Source: DASVDE01 sp036381235 (GTDB lineage Bacteria > Actinomycetota > Thermoleophilia > Solirubrobacterales > 70-9). From it: a stretch of DNA of 64,000 bases. Positions 48,382 to 59,220 of this stretch are shown here, one piece after another. Position 1 is the first letter of the stretch, and each line of letters begins with the position of its first letter. Location: assembly GCA_036381235.1 (NCBI GenBank), contig DASVDE010000003.1, positions 37,494-101,493 of the forward strand, read 5' to 3'. A program made the translations under genes and the position numbers. The notes under the pieces were generated by a model. The model was given only the letters and a program-made list of their open reading frames with translations, made no database searches and was not told where the DNA came from.

Positions 48382-49234
48382 CGTTCGAACTCTCCTTTTC
48401 GGATGCCTCGCCATCGGCGTCTCCCGCGGGTGGCGGCGAGGATGGGGAGTCGCCCGCAGCTTGCGAGGACGACTCGCCGTCCTCGGCGTCAGGACCCGCG
48501 GGCTGCTCCGGTTTGGCGTACGCGTCCGGATTCTCTTCTTTCAGCTTCTCCAGCGCCGCCTGCTCGGCCTCGGCCCGCAGGCGCGCCTCTTCCTTGCGGC
48601 GCTCCTCCTCGGCCTCCGCCTCCGCGGCGGCCTCGGCCTCGTGCCCCGGCCGCCCGTCCTCGGCGAACGGCATCCCCAGGCCGAGCAGCAACTCGAAGGC
48701 CTCGACGTCGGTCGCAGCGCTGGTCGTGATCGTCACGTCGAGGCCGCGGACCTGATCGATCGAGTCGTAATCGATCTCCGGGAAGATCAGCTGCTCGCGA
48801 ACGCCCATCGAGTAGTTGCCGCGCCCATCGAAGGAGCGCGGGTTGAGGCCGCGAAAGTCTCGGATCCGCGGCACCGCAATCGAGCAAAGACGGTCGAGGA
48901 ACTCCCACATACGGGCGCGACGCAGAGTGACCGCGATGCCGACCGGCATTCCCTCGCGAACTTTGAACGAGGCGATCGACTTGCGGGCGCGGCGCACGCT
49001 CGGCTGCTGTCCGGCGATCGTCGCCAGTTGCTCGACCGCGGCGTCGAGGGCCTTGGAGTCCTGTTTGGCCTCGCCGACCCCCATGTTGAGGGTGATCTTG
49101 ACCAGGCGCGGTGCCTGCATCGGCGTCGAGTAGCCGAATTTGCTCACCAACGCGGGCAAGATCTCCTGCTCATAGCGATCGCGCAGGCGCGGCGGAGGCG
49201 CGGCTTGAGACTGTGCTGTGGCGGTGGCTTCCAT
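48374..49234 (-). CDS. rplE: 50S ribosomal protein L5 with acidic C-terminal extension
   Basis: 286 residues; the L5 domain is about residues 15-195 (RYEQEILPALVSKFGYSTPMQAPRLVKITLNMGVGEAKQD, KSIASFKVREGMPVG, RIRDFRGLNPRSFDGRGNYSMGVREQLIFPEIDYD). Beyond it lies about 90 residues rich in Glu, Ala, Arg then Ser/Pro/Gly/Asp (EAEAAAEAEAEEERRKEEA, ending EASEKESSNDG). Normal L5 is near 180 residues, so this is an added tail. It shares the word CAGGACCCGCGG (48490-48501) with the S5 and S17 tails. Confidence 0.96.
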   Translation of the reverse strand: MEATATAQSQAAPPPRLRDRYEQEILPALVSKFGYSTPMQAPRLVKITLNMGVGEAKQDSKALDAAVEQLATIAGQQPSVRRARKSIASFKVREGMPVGIAVTLRRARMWEFLDRLCSIAVPRIRDFRGLNPRSFDGRGNYSMGVREQLIFPEIDYDSIDQVRGLDVTITTSAATDVEAFELLLGLGMPFAEDGRPGHEAEAAAEAEAEEERRKEEARLRAEAEQAALEKLKEENPDAYAKPEQPAGPDAEDGESSSQAAGDSPSSPPPAGDADGEASEKESSNDG

Positions 49235-49240
49235 GGTCCG

Positions 49241-49579
49241 CTAGTCGATCGACGATCCGCTGCGCTTCGCCATCCGAGTGCGCTTGCCGCTCTCGCGGCT
49301 GACGCCGACCCGGGTCGGCTTGTTGTCTTTGGGGTCGAGCAGCATCACGTTGGAGACGTGGATCGGTCCCTCGACCTCGACGATCCCGCCAACCTGACCG
49401 CCTTTCTGGGCATCTTTGACAGAGCGCGGCCGCTCGTGGCGCTTGACGATGTTGAGGTTCTCGACATAGACGCGCTGCTTCTTGGGCTCGGCGCGGATCA
49501 CACGGCCGGTCTTGCCGGCGTCCTTGCCGCCGGTGACGATCACCTGGTCGTCGGTGCGAATGCGCATCGTCCTGCCCAT
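49241..49579 (-). CDS. rplX: 50S ribosomal protein L24
   Basis: 112 residues from ATG 49579, overlapping the L14 stop by one base. KOW motif in DDQVIVTGGKDAGKTGRVIRAEPKKQRVYVENLNIVKRH, then GGIVEVEGPIHVSNVMLLDPKDNKPTRVG. Assembly-initiating 50S protein. Confidence 0.97.
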   Translation of the reverse strand: MGRTMRIRTDDQVIVTGGKDAGKTGRVIRAEPKKQRVYVENLNIVKRHERPRSVKDAQKGGQVGGIVEVEGPIHVSNVMLLDPKDNKPTRVGVSRESGKRTRMAKRSGSSID

Positions 49580-49950
49580 CAGAGGACCTCCGGGGCGAGC
49601 GAGATGATTTTCATGAAGTTGCGATCGCGCAGCTCGCGGGCGACCGGGCCGAAGATACGAGTGCCACGCGGGTTGTTGTTGGCCGGGTCGATCAGCACCG
49701 CGGCGTTCTCGTCGAAGGAGATGTAGGTGCCATCGGGACGGCCGAACTGCTTGCGGGTGCGGACGACCACCGCCTGCACGACCTCGCCCTTGCGCACGCC
49801 ACCCTGCGGGCTCGCCTGTTTGACGGTGGCGGTGATCACGTCACCGACCCCCGCGTAGCGGCGATGCGAGCCGCCTTTGACACGGATGCAGAGGATCTCC
49901 CGCGCACCTGAGTTGTCGGCGACCTTGAGTCTGGATTCCTGCTGGATCAT
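49579..49950 (-). CDS. rplN: 50S ribosomal protein L14
   Basis: 123 residues. IQQESRLKVADNSGAREILCIRVKGGSHRRYAGVGDVITATVKQA and FDENAAVLIDPANNNPRGTRIFGPVARELRDRNFMKIISLAPEVL match the family end to end. Sits at the 30S interface. Confidence 0.98.
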   Translation of the reverse strand: MIQQESRLKVADNSGAREILCIRVKGGSHRRYAGVGDVITATVKQASPQGGVRKGEVVQAVVVRTRKQFGRPDGTYISFDENAAVLIDPANNNPRGTRIFGPVARELRDRNFMKIISLAPEVL

Positions 49951-49962
49951 CGATCGTGAGCC

Positions 49963-50721
49963 TTACTTCGCCTTTTCCAGGATCTCGACCAAGCGCCAGC
50001 GCTTGGTCTTCGACAGCGGCCGCGTCTCAACCACCCGGACCATGTCGCCCTCGCCTGCCTCGTTGCGCTCGTCGTGAGCGTGAAGCGTCCGCGACTGCCG
50101 CACGATCTTCTCGTAGGTCGGGTGCCGCCGGGCGATGTCGATCCGCACAGTGATCGATTTCTCTCCCTTGTCGGAGACGACGATCCCCTGCCGCACCTTC
50201 GCCGCGTTCGGGCTCGGCTCGGCCTGGGGAGTCCCGGCGCCGCCTTTCTTCTCACCCTTGGCAGCCTCGCGCTGTTTGCGCCGCAGGGCGGCCTTGCGCT
50301 TCCGCGCCTCCGCCCGAGCAGCCTTCCGCTCCTCGAGGCTCTGCTGGGGCTTGGGCTCATGGGGAAGCCGCGATCGCTCCAGTCTGCGCTTCTGCTTCCA
50401 GGGAAGATCGTCGTCCTCGGACGCAGCCTCCTCCGCGGCAGGCTCAGCAGACCCTTCGTCGGCAGGGGCCTCTGCCGCTTCGGCCTCGGGCTCCTCCGCT
50501 TCCTCTTCGGCAGGGGGGCTTGAAGCATCCTCGTCGGCAGGGGCTTCGGCCTCGGGCTCCGAGTCTTCAGCGGATTCTTCCGCGGGTGGCGCGGACGATG
50601 GGGGGGTCGAGGACGAGACTTCGCCCGCAGCTGCCCCCCCATCGGCCGCGTCAGGACCCGCGGCCGATTCCTCTGAACTCTCGTTCTGAGGCTCTATGTC
50701 TTTTTTCTCGTCCTCGCTCAT
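49963..50721 (-). CDS. rpsQ: 30S ribosomal protein S17 with long acidic N-terminal extension
   Basis: 252 residues; S17 itself is only the last 84 or so (VRQGIVVSDKGEKSITVRI, HPTYEKIVRQSRTLHAHDERNEAGEGDMVRVVETRPLSKTKRWRLVEILEKAK). Residues 1-105 are an acidic Glu/Ala/Ser/Pro stretch (SEDEKKDIEPQNESSEESAA, PPAEESAEDSEPEAEAP), then a basic coiled-coil-like region 105-150 (WKQKRRLERSRLPHEPK, EERKAARAEARKRKAALRRKQ). ATG 50721 overlaps the rpmC stop by four bases, so the extension is in the natural coding frame. Its acidic part shares exact DNA words with S5 and L5 tails. Confidence 0.95.
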   Translation of the reverse strand: MSEDEKKDIEPQNESSEESAAGPDAADGGAAAGEVSSSTPPSSAPPAEESAEDSEPEAEAPADEDASSPPAEEEAEEPEAEAAEAPADEGSAEPAAEEAASEDDDLPWKQKRRLERSRLPHEPKPQQSLEERKAARAEARKRKAALRRKQREAAKGEKKGGAGTPQAEPSPNAAKVRQGIVVSDKGEKSITVRIDIARRHPTYEKIVRQSRTLHAHDERNEAGEGDMVRVVETRPLSKTKRWRLVEILEKAK

Positions 50722-50930
50722 TTCCTCAACTCTCGATCCACGTCGATCCCACGCTGCTTGGCAACGGTCAGCAGCTTCGCCACGTCGCGCCTGGATTGCC
50801 CGATACGCGCCGTGTTCTCCAGCTCGCCCGTTGCGTGCTTGAAGCGCAGGTTGAAGGCCTCCTGCTTGGCGTCGATCAGCTTCGCCACCAGTTCGTCGTC
50901 TTTCAAGTTATGGACCTCGGAGGCCTTCAT
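50718..50930 (-). CDS. rpmC: 50S ribosomal protein L29
   Basis: 70 residues. VHNLKDDELVAKLIDAKQEAFNLRFKHATGELENTARIGQSRRDVAKLLTV is the two-helix L29 fold at the exit tunnel. One-base overlap with rplP and four-base overlap with rpsQ. Confidence 0.97.
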   Translation of the reverse strand: MKASEVHNLKDDELVAKLIDAKQEAFNLRFKHATGELENTARIGQSRRDVAKLLTVAKQRGIDVDRELRK

Positions 50931-51348
50931 CAGCTCTCGACCCCCTCACGACGGACGATCTTGGTCCTGACCGGGAGCTTGTGCCCCGCGAGGCGCAGGG
51001 CCTCTTTCGCCAGATCCTCGGGCACGCCAGCGAGTTCGAACATCACCCGCCCGGGCTTGATCACCGCGACCCAGCCCTCGGGGTTCCCCTTGCCCGAGCC
51101 CATCCGCGTCTCGGCGGGCTTCTTCGTGTAGGGCTTGTCGGGAAAGACGTTGATCCAGACCTTGCCGCCGCGTTTGATCTTGCGCGTCATCGCGATACGC
51201 GCAGCCTCGATCTGGCGGTTGGTGATCCAGCCGCGATCCAGCGACTTCAGTCCGTACTCGCCGAAGGAGACGCTGCTGCCGCCCTTGGCATTGCCGCGCA
51301 TCCGGCCGCGCATCTGTTTGCGGTGCTTGACCCGCTTCGGCATCAGCA

Positions 51349-51349
<1 letters not shown>
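50930..51349 (-). CDS. rplP: 50S ribosomal protein L16
   Basis: 139 residues. LMPKRVKHRKQMRGRMRGNAKGGSSVSFGEYGLKSLDRGWITNRQIEAARIAMTRKIKRGGKVWINVFPDKPYTKKPAETRMGSGKGNPEGWVAVIKPG is unmistakable. Start codon overlaps the rpsC stop by one base. Confidence 0.98.
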
Positions 51350-52086
<737 letters not shown>

Positions 52087-52092
52087 GTCTTC

Positions 52093-52635
52093 CTACTCCT
52101 CCGGGCTCAGGGCCACGGAGATGTGGCTGGTTCGCTTGTGGATCGGGGTAGCCCGGCCAAGCGCCCGCGGACGGAAACGCTTCAAGGTCGGACCCTCGTC
52201 GACGGTGATTTCCGCAATCCGCATCTCATCGGCGATCAGATCGTGGTTGTTCTCCGCATTGGAGGCGGCAGAATCGATCAGCTTCTGGATGTCAAGCGCG
52301 GCGCTGCGCGGTGAGAACTGCAGCAGGGCGCGCGCCTTGTCGATCGGCAGGCCGCGAACCTGATCGGCAACCAGGCGCGCCTTGCGCGGGGCGATCCGCA
52401 CGTAGCGAGAGCTGGCGCGCACCATGATCGCCACCTGCTTGGGCTTGGGCTTGGCCGCTTCCTTTTTCGCAGCCGCTTTTTTCGGTGCAGCCTCTTTCGC
52501 AGCTTTCTTGGCCGGCGCTTTTTTCGCGGCGGCTTTTGCCTCGCTTTTGCCGGAGGCTTTTTTGGCGGCGGCTTTTTTCGAAGCCGGTTTTTTCGCTGCT
52601 TTTTTGGTCGCTTTTTTCTTTTTCTCTTCGGCCAT
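52093..52635 (-). CDS. rplV: 50S ribosomal protein L22 with Lys/Ala-rich N-terminal extension
   Basis: 180 residues. The L22 domain is about residues 67-180 (VAIMVRASSRYVRIAPRKARLVADQVRGLPIDKARALLQFSPRSAA, then PTLKRFRPRALGRATPIHKRTSHISVALS). Residues 1-66 consist almost only of Lys, Ala, Pro, Glu and Ser (KKATKKAAKKPASKKAAAKK), like histone H1 tails. The T-rich runs on the plus strand at 52541-52620 are its Lys codons, not terminators. Confidence 0.96.
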   Translation of the reverse strand: MAEEKKKKATKKAAKKPASKKAAAKKASGKSEAKAAAKKAPAKKAAKEAAPKKAAAKKEAAKPKPKQVAIMVRASSRYVRIAPRKARLVADQVRGLPIDKARALLQFSPRSAALDIQKLIDSAASNAENNHDLIADEMRIAEITVDEGPTLKRFRPRALGRATPIHKRTSHISVALSPEE

Positions 52636-52637
52636 CG

Positions 52638-52913
52638 CTACTCAGCGCCCTTGCCCGTTCCCGAATGCGCGCGGAAGGTCCTGGTCGGCGCGAACTCGCC
52701 CAGCTTGTGGCCGACCATCGACTCCGAGATGAAGACGGGAACGTGCTTGCGCCCGTCGTGGACGGCGATCGTGTGGCCGACCATCTCGGGGAACACGGTC
52801 GACATCCGCGACCAGGTTTTCAGCATCTGCTTGTCGCCGGAGTCGTTCATCGCCGTGATGCGCTGCATCAGGCGCTCCTCCACCCACGGCCCCTTTTTAG
52901 TCGAGCGTCCCAT
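52638..52913 (-). CDS. rpsS: 30S ribosomal protein S19
   Basis: 91 residues from ATG 52913. RSTKKGPWVEERLMQRI, then KTWSRMSTVFPEMVGHTIAVHDGRKHVPVFISESMVGHKLGEFAPTRTFRAH. Start codon overlaps the rplB stop by one base. Confidence 0.98.
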   Translation of the reverse strand: MGRSTKKGPWVEERLMQRITAMNDSGDKQMLKTWSRMSTVFPEMVGHTIAVHDGRKHVPVFISESMVGHKLGEFAPTRTFRAHSGTGKGAE

Positions 52914-53755
52914 CAGCGCTTCTTCTTTCCTCGACGCCGGCCGCGCACGATGTAGCGGTCGGACTGCTTGCCCTTCTTGCGTGTTCGGTAGCCGAGCGTC
53001 GGCTTGCCCCACGGGGTGACCGGATGCCCACCGGGCGTGTGATGCGCTTCGCCGCCACCGTGGGGATGGTCGACCGGGTTCATGGCGACGCCGCGCGTCT
53101 GCGGGCGCTTGCCCTTGTGGCGGTTGCGACCGGCCTTGCCGATCTTCAAGTTCTGGTGCTCGGCATTGGAGAGGACGCCAACCGTGGCCCGGCACTCGGC
53201 GCGGACCAGCCGCATCTCCGAGGAGGGCAGGCGCAGGGTGACCATGTCCCCCTCCTTCGCGACCAACTGGATCGCGGTGCCGGCGGCGCGGCCAAGCTTG
53301 CCGCCCTGGCCGGCGGTCATCTCGACGTTATGGACGATCGTGCCGGTTGGCATATCCCGCAGGGCAAGCGCGTTGCCCGGCTTGATGTCCGCGCCGGGCC
53401 CTGATTGGACGGTGTCGCCCACCCCGAGCTGCGCCGGAGCGAGGATGTAACTCTTCTGCCCATCGGCGTAATGCAGCAGCGCGATGTAGCAGCTGCGGTT
53501 TGGGTCGTACTCGATGCTCGCCACCTTGGCGGGAACCCCGTCCTTGAGCCGCTTGAAGTCGATCTTGCGGTAGCGCCGCTTGACGCCGCCGCCGCGATGG
53601 CGCGCGGTGACGCGACCGTTGGAGTTGCGCCCGCCAGAGGAGCGCAGGCCCTCGGTCAGCTTGCGCTCCGGCTCGTCCGTGGTCAGCTGCTCCCGCAGCG
53701 GATAGGTAGCGAAGCGGCGTCCGGGGCTGGTCGGTTTCGTTTTTCGATTCGCCAT
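52913..53755 (-). CDS. rplB: 50S ribosomal protein L2
   Basis: 280 residues from ATG 53755. SSGGRNSNGRVTARHRGGGVKRRYRKIDFKR near the N-terminus and RGVAMNPVDHPHGGGEAHHTPGGHPVTPWGKPTLGYRTRKKGKQSDRYIVRGRR at the C-terminus, including the catalytic-region His of VDHPHGGGE. Required for peptidyl transferase centre assembly. Confidence 0.98.
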   Translation of the reverse strand: MANRKTKPTSPGRRFATYPLREQLTTDEPERKLTEGLRSSGGRNSNGRVTARHRGGGVKRRYRKIDFKRLKDGVPAKVASIEYDPNRSCYIALLHYADGQKSYILAPAQLGVGDTVQSGPGADIKPGNALALRDMPTGTIVHNVEMTAGQGGKLGRAAGTAIQLVAKEGDMVTLRLPSSEMRLVRAECRATVGVLSNAEHQNLKIGKAGRNRHKGKRPQTRGVAMNPVDHPHGGGEAHHTPGGHPVTPWGKPTLGYRTRKKGKQSDRYIVRGRRRGKKKR

Positions 53756-53757
53756 CG

Positions 53758-54051
53758 CTATGCAGTCTCCGCGCCTTCGAACAGCTCGATCCGCTCGCCC
53801 GGCGCCAGCTGGACGACCGCCTTCTTCCAGGCCCGCGTGCGGCCCTGGTGCAAGCCGCGGCGCTTGGGCTTGGAGCGAACCTTGGCTGTCCGCACCGCGG
53901 CCACCTGGACGTCGAAGATCTCCTCGACCGCGTGGGCGATCTGCGTCTTGTGGGCGCGATCGTCTACCCGGAACGTGTACTTGCCCTCGGCGATCAGCGC
54001 GTAGCTCTTCTCCGAGATGACGGGACGAATGAGGATGTTGCGAGGGTCCAT
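53758..54051 (-). CDS. rplW: 50S ribosomal protein L23
   Basis: 97 residues from ATG 54051, which overlaps the L4 stop by one base. DPRNILIRPVISEKSYALIAEGKYTFRVDDRAHKTQIAHAVEEIFDVQVAAVRTAKVRSKPKR matches the family. Docking site for trigger factor and SRP at the exit tunnel. Confidence 0.98.
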   Translation of the reverse strand: MDPRNILIRPVISEKSYALIAEGKYTFRVDDRAHKTQIAHAVEEIFDVQVAAVRTAKVRSKPKRRGLHQGRTRAWKKAVVQLAPGERIELFEGAETA

Positions 54052-54668
54052 CAGACCAGTCTCTCTTCCAGCTTGGCCAGCGCCCGCTCGGAGAGGACGA
54101 GCGAAGCGGCACCAATCACGTCGGCGACTCCAACCGCGCCCACCTCGACCACCTGGACCCGGGGAATGTTGCGAAAGCTCTTCACCGCGCCGGTCTCCTC
54201 GGCCTCGACCACGACCAGGGTGGCCGGCTTCCCGCCCCATTTCTCCAACGCCTGCGCGGCGCTCTTGGTCGATGGGGAATCGAAGGCGGCGGCATCCAGA
54301 AGGGCGACGCTGCCCCGTTCGCCATGGACGGAGAGCGCGGCGCGCATCGCCTTGCGACGTGCTTTTCGGTTGACCTTGACCGTGTAGTGACGCGGCTTGG
54401 GGCCGAAGGCGACGCCGCCGCCGTAGCGGTTGGGCACGCCGAGCGTGCCGGCGCGGGCGCGGCCGGTGCCCTTCTGGCGCCAGGCCTTGGCGGTGGTGAA
54501 GGAAACCTCGCCACGGGTCAGGGTGGAGGCGGTGCCGCGGCGGCGCGCCGCCATGTCGGCGCGGGCTGCCTCGTGGACCAGCGAGTGATGGAAGGGCTCG
54601 GCGAACAGGCCTTCCGGCAGCTCGGCTTTGGTCGTCTTGCCGAGCACAGGGGCTTTCGCGCTAGCCAT
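54051..54668 (-). CDS. rplD: 50S ribosomal protein L4
   Basis: 205 residues. ARADMAARRRGTASTLTRGEVSFTTAKAWRQKGTGRARAGTLGVPNRYGGGVAFGPKPRHYTVKVNRKARRKAMRAALS is the conserved tunnel loop and core. In some bacteria L4 also represses the S10 operon at its leader. Overlaps rplC by eight bases. Confidence 0.98.
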   Translation of the reverse strand: MASAKAPVLGKTTKAELPEGLFAEPFHHSLVHEAARADMAARRRGTASTLTRGEVSFTTAKAWRQKGTGRARAGTLGVPNRYGGGVAFGPKPRHYTVKVNRKARRKAMRAALSVHGERGSVALLDAAAFDSPSTKSAAQALEKWGGKPATLVVVEAEETGAVKSFRNIPRVQVVEVGAVGVADVIGAASLVLSERALAKLEERLV

Positions 54669-55290
54669 CGGTCCGCACCTCCACGACGGCGTTGCGGGAG
54701 CCGGGCACCGAGCCCTTGATCAACAGCAGATTGCGCTCCGCGTCGACGTCAGCGATCTCCAAGCCCCTCTGAGTGGCGCGCTTGTTGCCCATCTGGCCCG
54801 GCATTCGCATTCCTTTGAAGACCCGCGCGGGGAAGGCGCTGGCGCCGATCGAGCCGGGGGCGCGCACGTTGTGCGAGCCGTGGCTGACCGGTCCCCGGCT
54901 GAAGTTGTGCCGCTTGATCCCACCCTGGAAGCCCTTGCCGATCGAGACGCCCGAGACCTTCACCTTCTGGCCGGCCTCGAAGGAGGCGACAGTTACGTCA
55001 TCGCCGATCTTGGGCCCATCCTCGGCGCCGAGATCCTCGTCGCGGAATTCGACCAGGTGGCGCATGGGGGCCGCGCCGGCCTTCTTCAAGTGACCCTCCT
55101 CGGCCTTGGAGAGCTTGCCCTCCTTGACCTCGCCGAAGGCCAGCTGCACGGCGGCATAGCCGTCGCGCTCGGGATCGCGAACCGCGGTCACCTTGCAGGG
55201 CCCTGCCTCGATCACCGTGACCGGGACCACGGTGCCGTCCTCGCGAAAGACCTGCGTCATGCCAAGCTTCTTCCCGAGAATCGCCGCCAT
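54661..55290 (-). CDS. rplC: 50S ribosomal protein L3
   Basis: 209 residues. ILGKKLGMTQVFREDGTVVPVTVIEAGPCKVT, and SIGKGFQGGIKRHNFSRGPVSHGSHNVRAPGSIGASAFPARVFKGMRMPGQMG with the peptidyl-transferase proximal loop. Assembly initiator, eight bases after rpsJ. Confidence 0.98.
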   Translation of the reverse strand: MAAILGKKLGMTQVFREDGTVVPVTVIEAGPCKVTAVRDPERDGYAAVQLAFGEVKEGKLSKAEEGHLKKAGAAPMRHLVEFRDEDLGAEDGPKIGDDVTVASFEAGQKVKVSGVSIGKGFQGGIKRHNFSRGPVSHGSHNVRAPGSIGASAFPARVFKGMRMPGQMGNKRATQRGLEIADVDAERNLLLIKGSVPGSRNAVVEVRTDG

Positions 55291-55298
55291 CGCCGCAC

Positions 55299-55619
55299 CT
55301 AAAGCCGGATCTCGATGTCGACGCCCGCGGGCAGTGAGTCCAGCCGTTGAAGCGAGTCGACGGTTTTCGGGGACGGCTGGAGGATGTCGATCAGCCGCTT
55401 GTGAGTTCGGATCTCGAAATGCTCGCGCGAGTCCTTGTCCTTGAACGGCGAGCGGATCACGCAGTAGACGTTTTTCTCGGTAGGCAGCGGCACCGGACCG
55501 GAGACGCTGGCCCCGGTGCGCTCCGCGGTCTCGACGATCTCGCGGGCAGCCCGATCGATGGCGTCATGGTCGTACGCCTTCAATCGGATCCGGATTTTCT
55601 GTGCCGCGATGGTTGCCAC
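55299..55619 (-). CDS. rpsJ: 30S ribosomal protein S10
   Basis: 106 residues. QKIRIRLKAYDHDAIDRAAREIVETAERTGASVSGPVPLPTEKNVYCVIRSPFKDKDSREHFEIRTHKRLIDIL is S10 throughout. First gene of the S10 operon; 160 bases of leader containing three hairpins separate it from tuf. Confidence 0.98.
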   Translation of the reverse strand: MATIAAQKIRIRLKAYDHDAIDRAAREIVETAERTGASVSGPVPLPTEKNVYCVIRSPFKDKDSREHFEIRTHKRLIDILQPSPKTVDSLQRLDSLPAGVDIEIRL

Positions 55620-55642
55620 TTCTGAAACTCGTCTCTCATTTC

Positions 55643-55697
55643 TGCGCGGCTCTTACCGCGCAATAAGGGCGGGGCCCCTTTATTTGGGGCGCCGCCC
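55643..55697 (-). promoter_or_regulatory. Two adjacent hairpins in the S10 operon leader
   Basis: GGGCGGGGCCCC (55667-55678) pairs with GGGGCGCCGCCC (55686-55697) with one mismatch around the loop TTTATTT. Only four bases on, CCGCGCA (55656-55662) pairs with TGCGCGG (55643-55649) around a six-base loop. They lie 24-78 bases before the rpsJ start on the same strand. A leader for feedback by a ribosomal protein, or a second tuf terminator, are both possible. Confidence 0.5.
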
Positions 55698-55750
55698 CGG
55701 TCGTATGTCCTTGCAGTTGTTCTCGCCGCCGGAGCCCACCGGCAGCGAAA

Positions 55751-55770
55751 GGGCGGGCCCGAGCCCGCCC
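55751..55770 (-). terminator. Probable intrinsic terminator of tuf
   Basis: GGGCGGGC (55751-55758) and GCCCGCCC (55763-55770) form a perfect eight-base stem with a four-base loop. On the minus strand it is followed by TTTCG, a weak T-run, nine bases after the tuf stop codon. Confidence 0.65.
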
Positions 55771-55779
55771 TCCGGGTCG

Positions 55780-56964
55780 TTACTCGATGATCTCGGAGAC
55801 GACCCCCGAGCCGACGGTGCGGCCACCCTCGCGGATGGCGAACCGAAGGCCCTGATCCATGGCGATCGGCTGGATCAGCTCGATCGTCATCTCGACGTTG
55901 TCGCCCGGCATCACCATCTCGGTCCCCTCGGGGAGGTTGGCGATCCCGGTCACATCGGTGGTGCGGAAGTAGAACTGGGGCCGGTATCCGGAGAAGAACG
56001 GCGTGTGACGGCCACCCTCCTCCTTCTTCAGGCAGTAGACCTCGGCCTTGAACTTGGTGTGCGGAGTGATCGAGCCGGGCTTGCAGAGAACCTGGCCGCG
56101 CTCGATCTCCTCGCGCTTGGTGCCGCGCAGCAGGGCGCCGATGTTGTCGCCCGCCTGACCCTGGTCGAGGATCTTGCGGAACATCTCAACCCCGGTGACG
56201 ACGGTTTTCGTCGTGTCCTTGATGCCGACGATCTCCACCTCGTCGCCGGTGTTGACGATGCCCTGCTCGACACGGCCGGTCGCGACGGTGCCGCGGCCGG
56301 TGATCGAGAAGATGTCCTCGATCGGCATCAGGAACGGCTTGTCGAGGTCGCGCTGGGGCTCCGGGATGTAGGAGTCGAGCGCGTCGGCCAGCTCGAAGAT
56401 CGCCTTCTGGGCCTCCTCGTCGCCCTCCAGCGCCTTCAGCGCCGAGCCCTTGATGATCGGCGTGTCGTCGCCGGGGAAGTCGTACTCGTTGAGCAGGTCC
56501 TTGACCTCCTCCTCGACCAGCTCGATCAGCTCGTCGTCGTCGACCTGATCGACCTTGTTGAGGAAGACGACCACGTGAGGCACGTTGACCTGGCGGGCGA
56601 GCAGGATGTGCTCGCGTGTCTGAGGCATCACGCCGTCGGCGGCGGAGACCACCAGGATCGCCCCGTCCATCTGGGCGGCGCCGGTGATCATGTTCTTCAC
56701 GTAGTCGGCGTGGCCCGGGCAGTCGACGTGCGCGTAGTGGCGGTTGTCGGTCTGGTACTCGACGTGGGAGGTCGCGATCGTGATCCCACGCTCCTTCTCC
56801 TCCGGAGCGTTGTCGATCTCATCGAAGCTCTTCGCCTCGGCGCCGCCTTTCGTGGAGAGGGTTTTCGTGATCGCGGCCGTTAGCGTCGTCTTGCCATGGT
56901 CGATGTGACCGATGGTGCCGACGTTCACATGCGGCTTATCGCGCTCGAACTTCTCCTTGGACAT
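55780..56964 (-). CDS. tuf: Elongation factor Tu
   Basis: 394 residues. G1 GHIDHGKTTL, G2 RGITIATSHVEYQT, G3 DCPGHADYVKNM, G4 NKVDQ, then the DxF/SGYRPQFYFRTTDVTG domain and C-terminal FAIREGGRTVGSGVVSEIIE. Delivers aminoacyl-tRNA to the ribosome. Lies 69 bases after fusA; no second tuf is in the window. Confidence 0.99.
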   Translation of the reverse strand: MSKEKFERDKPHVNVGTIGHIDHGKTTLTAAITKTLSTKGGAEAKSFDEIDNAPEEKERGITIATSHVEYQTDNRHYAHVDCPGHADYVKNMITGAAQMDGAILVVSAADGVMPQTREHILLARQVNVPHVVVFLNKVDQVDDDELIELVEEEVKDLLNEYDFPGDDTPIIKGSALKALEGDEEAQKAIFELADALDSYIPEPQRDLDKPFLMPIEDIFSITGRGTVATGRVEQGIVNTGDEVEIVGIKDTTKTVVTGVEMFRKILDQGQAGDNIGALLRGTKREEIERGQVLCKPGSITPHTKFKAEVYCLKKEEGGRHTPFFSGYRPQFYFRTTDVTGIANLPEGTEMVMPGDNVEMTIELIQPIAMDQGLRFAIREGGRTVGSGVVSEIIE

Positions 56965-57033
56965 CGCTCTCCGTTCTACCTTTCGAAGTTGTTTTCGTCT
57001 GCCTGTGGGCGAACCTGGGAAATATAGCCAGCC

Positions 57034-59145
<2,112 letters not shown>

Positions 59146-59220
59146 GGTCTTAAGGTAAGGGTTGTCTTGAAGCGGGGACGAGTGAAACGGAAGCGGGACG
59201 GCGAAAGCCGGGGTCCGCGC

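Noticed and set aside
48332..49726. Long plus-strand frame across rpsN, rplE and rplX
   Set aside because: Antisense shadow in the ribosomal cluster; no domain and opposite-strand genes are certain.
52541..52620. T-runs resembling terminators or a tandem repeat/CRISPR-like array
   Set aside because: They are Lys (AAA/AAG) codons of the Lys/Ala extension of L22; units vary in length and lack spacers.
59199..59210. CGGC-GAAA-GCCG tetraloop hairpin in the fusA leader as a riboswitch
   Set aside because: Only four base pairs and no further conserved structure; too little to call.
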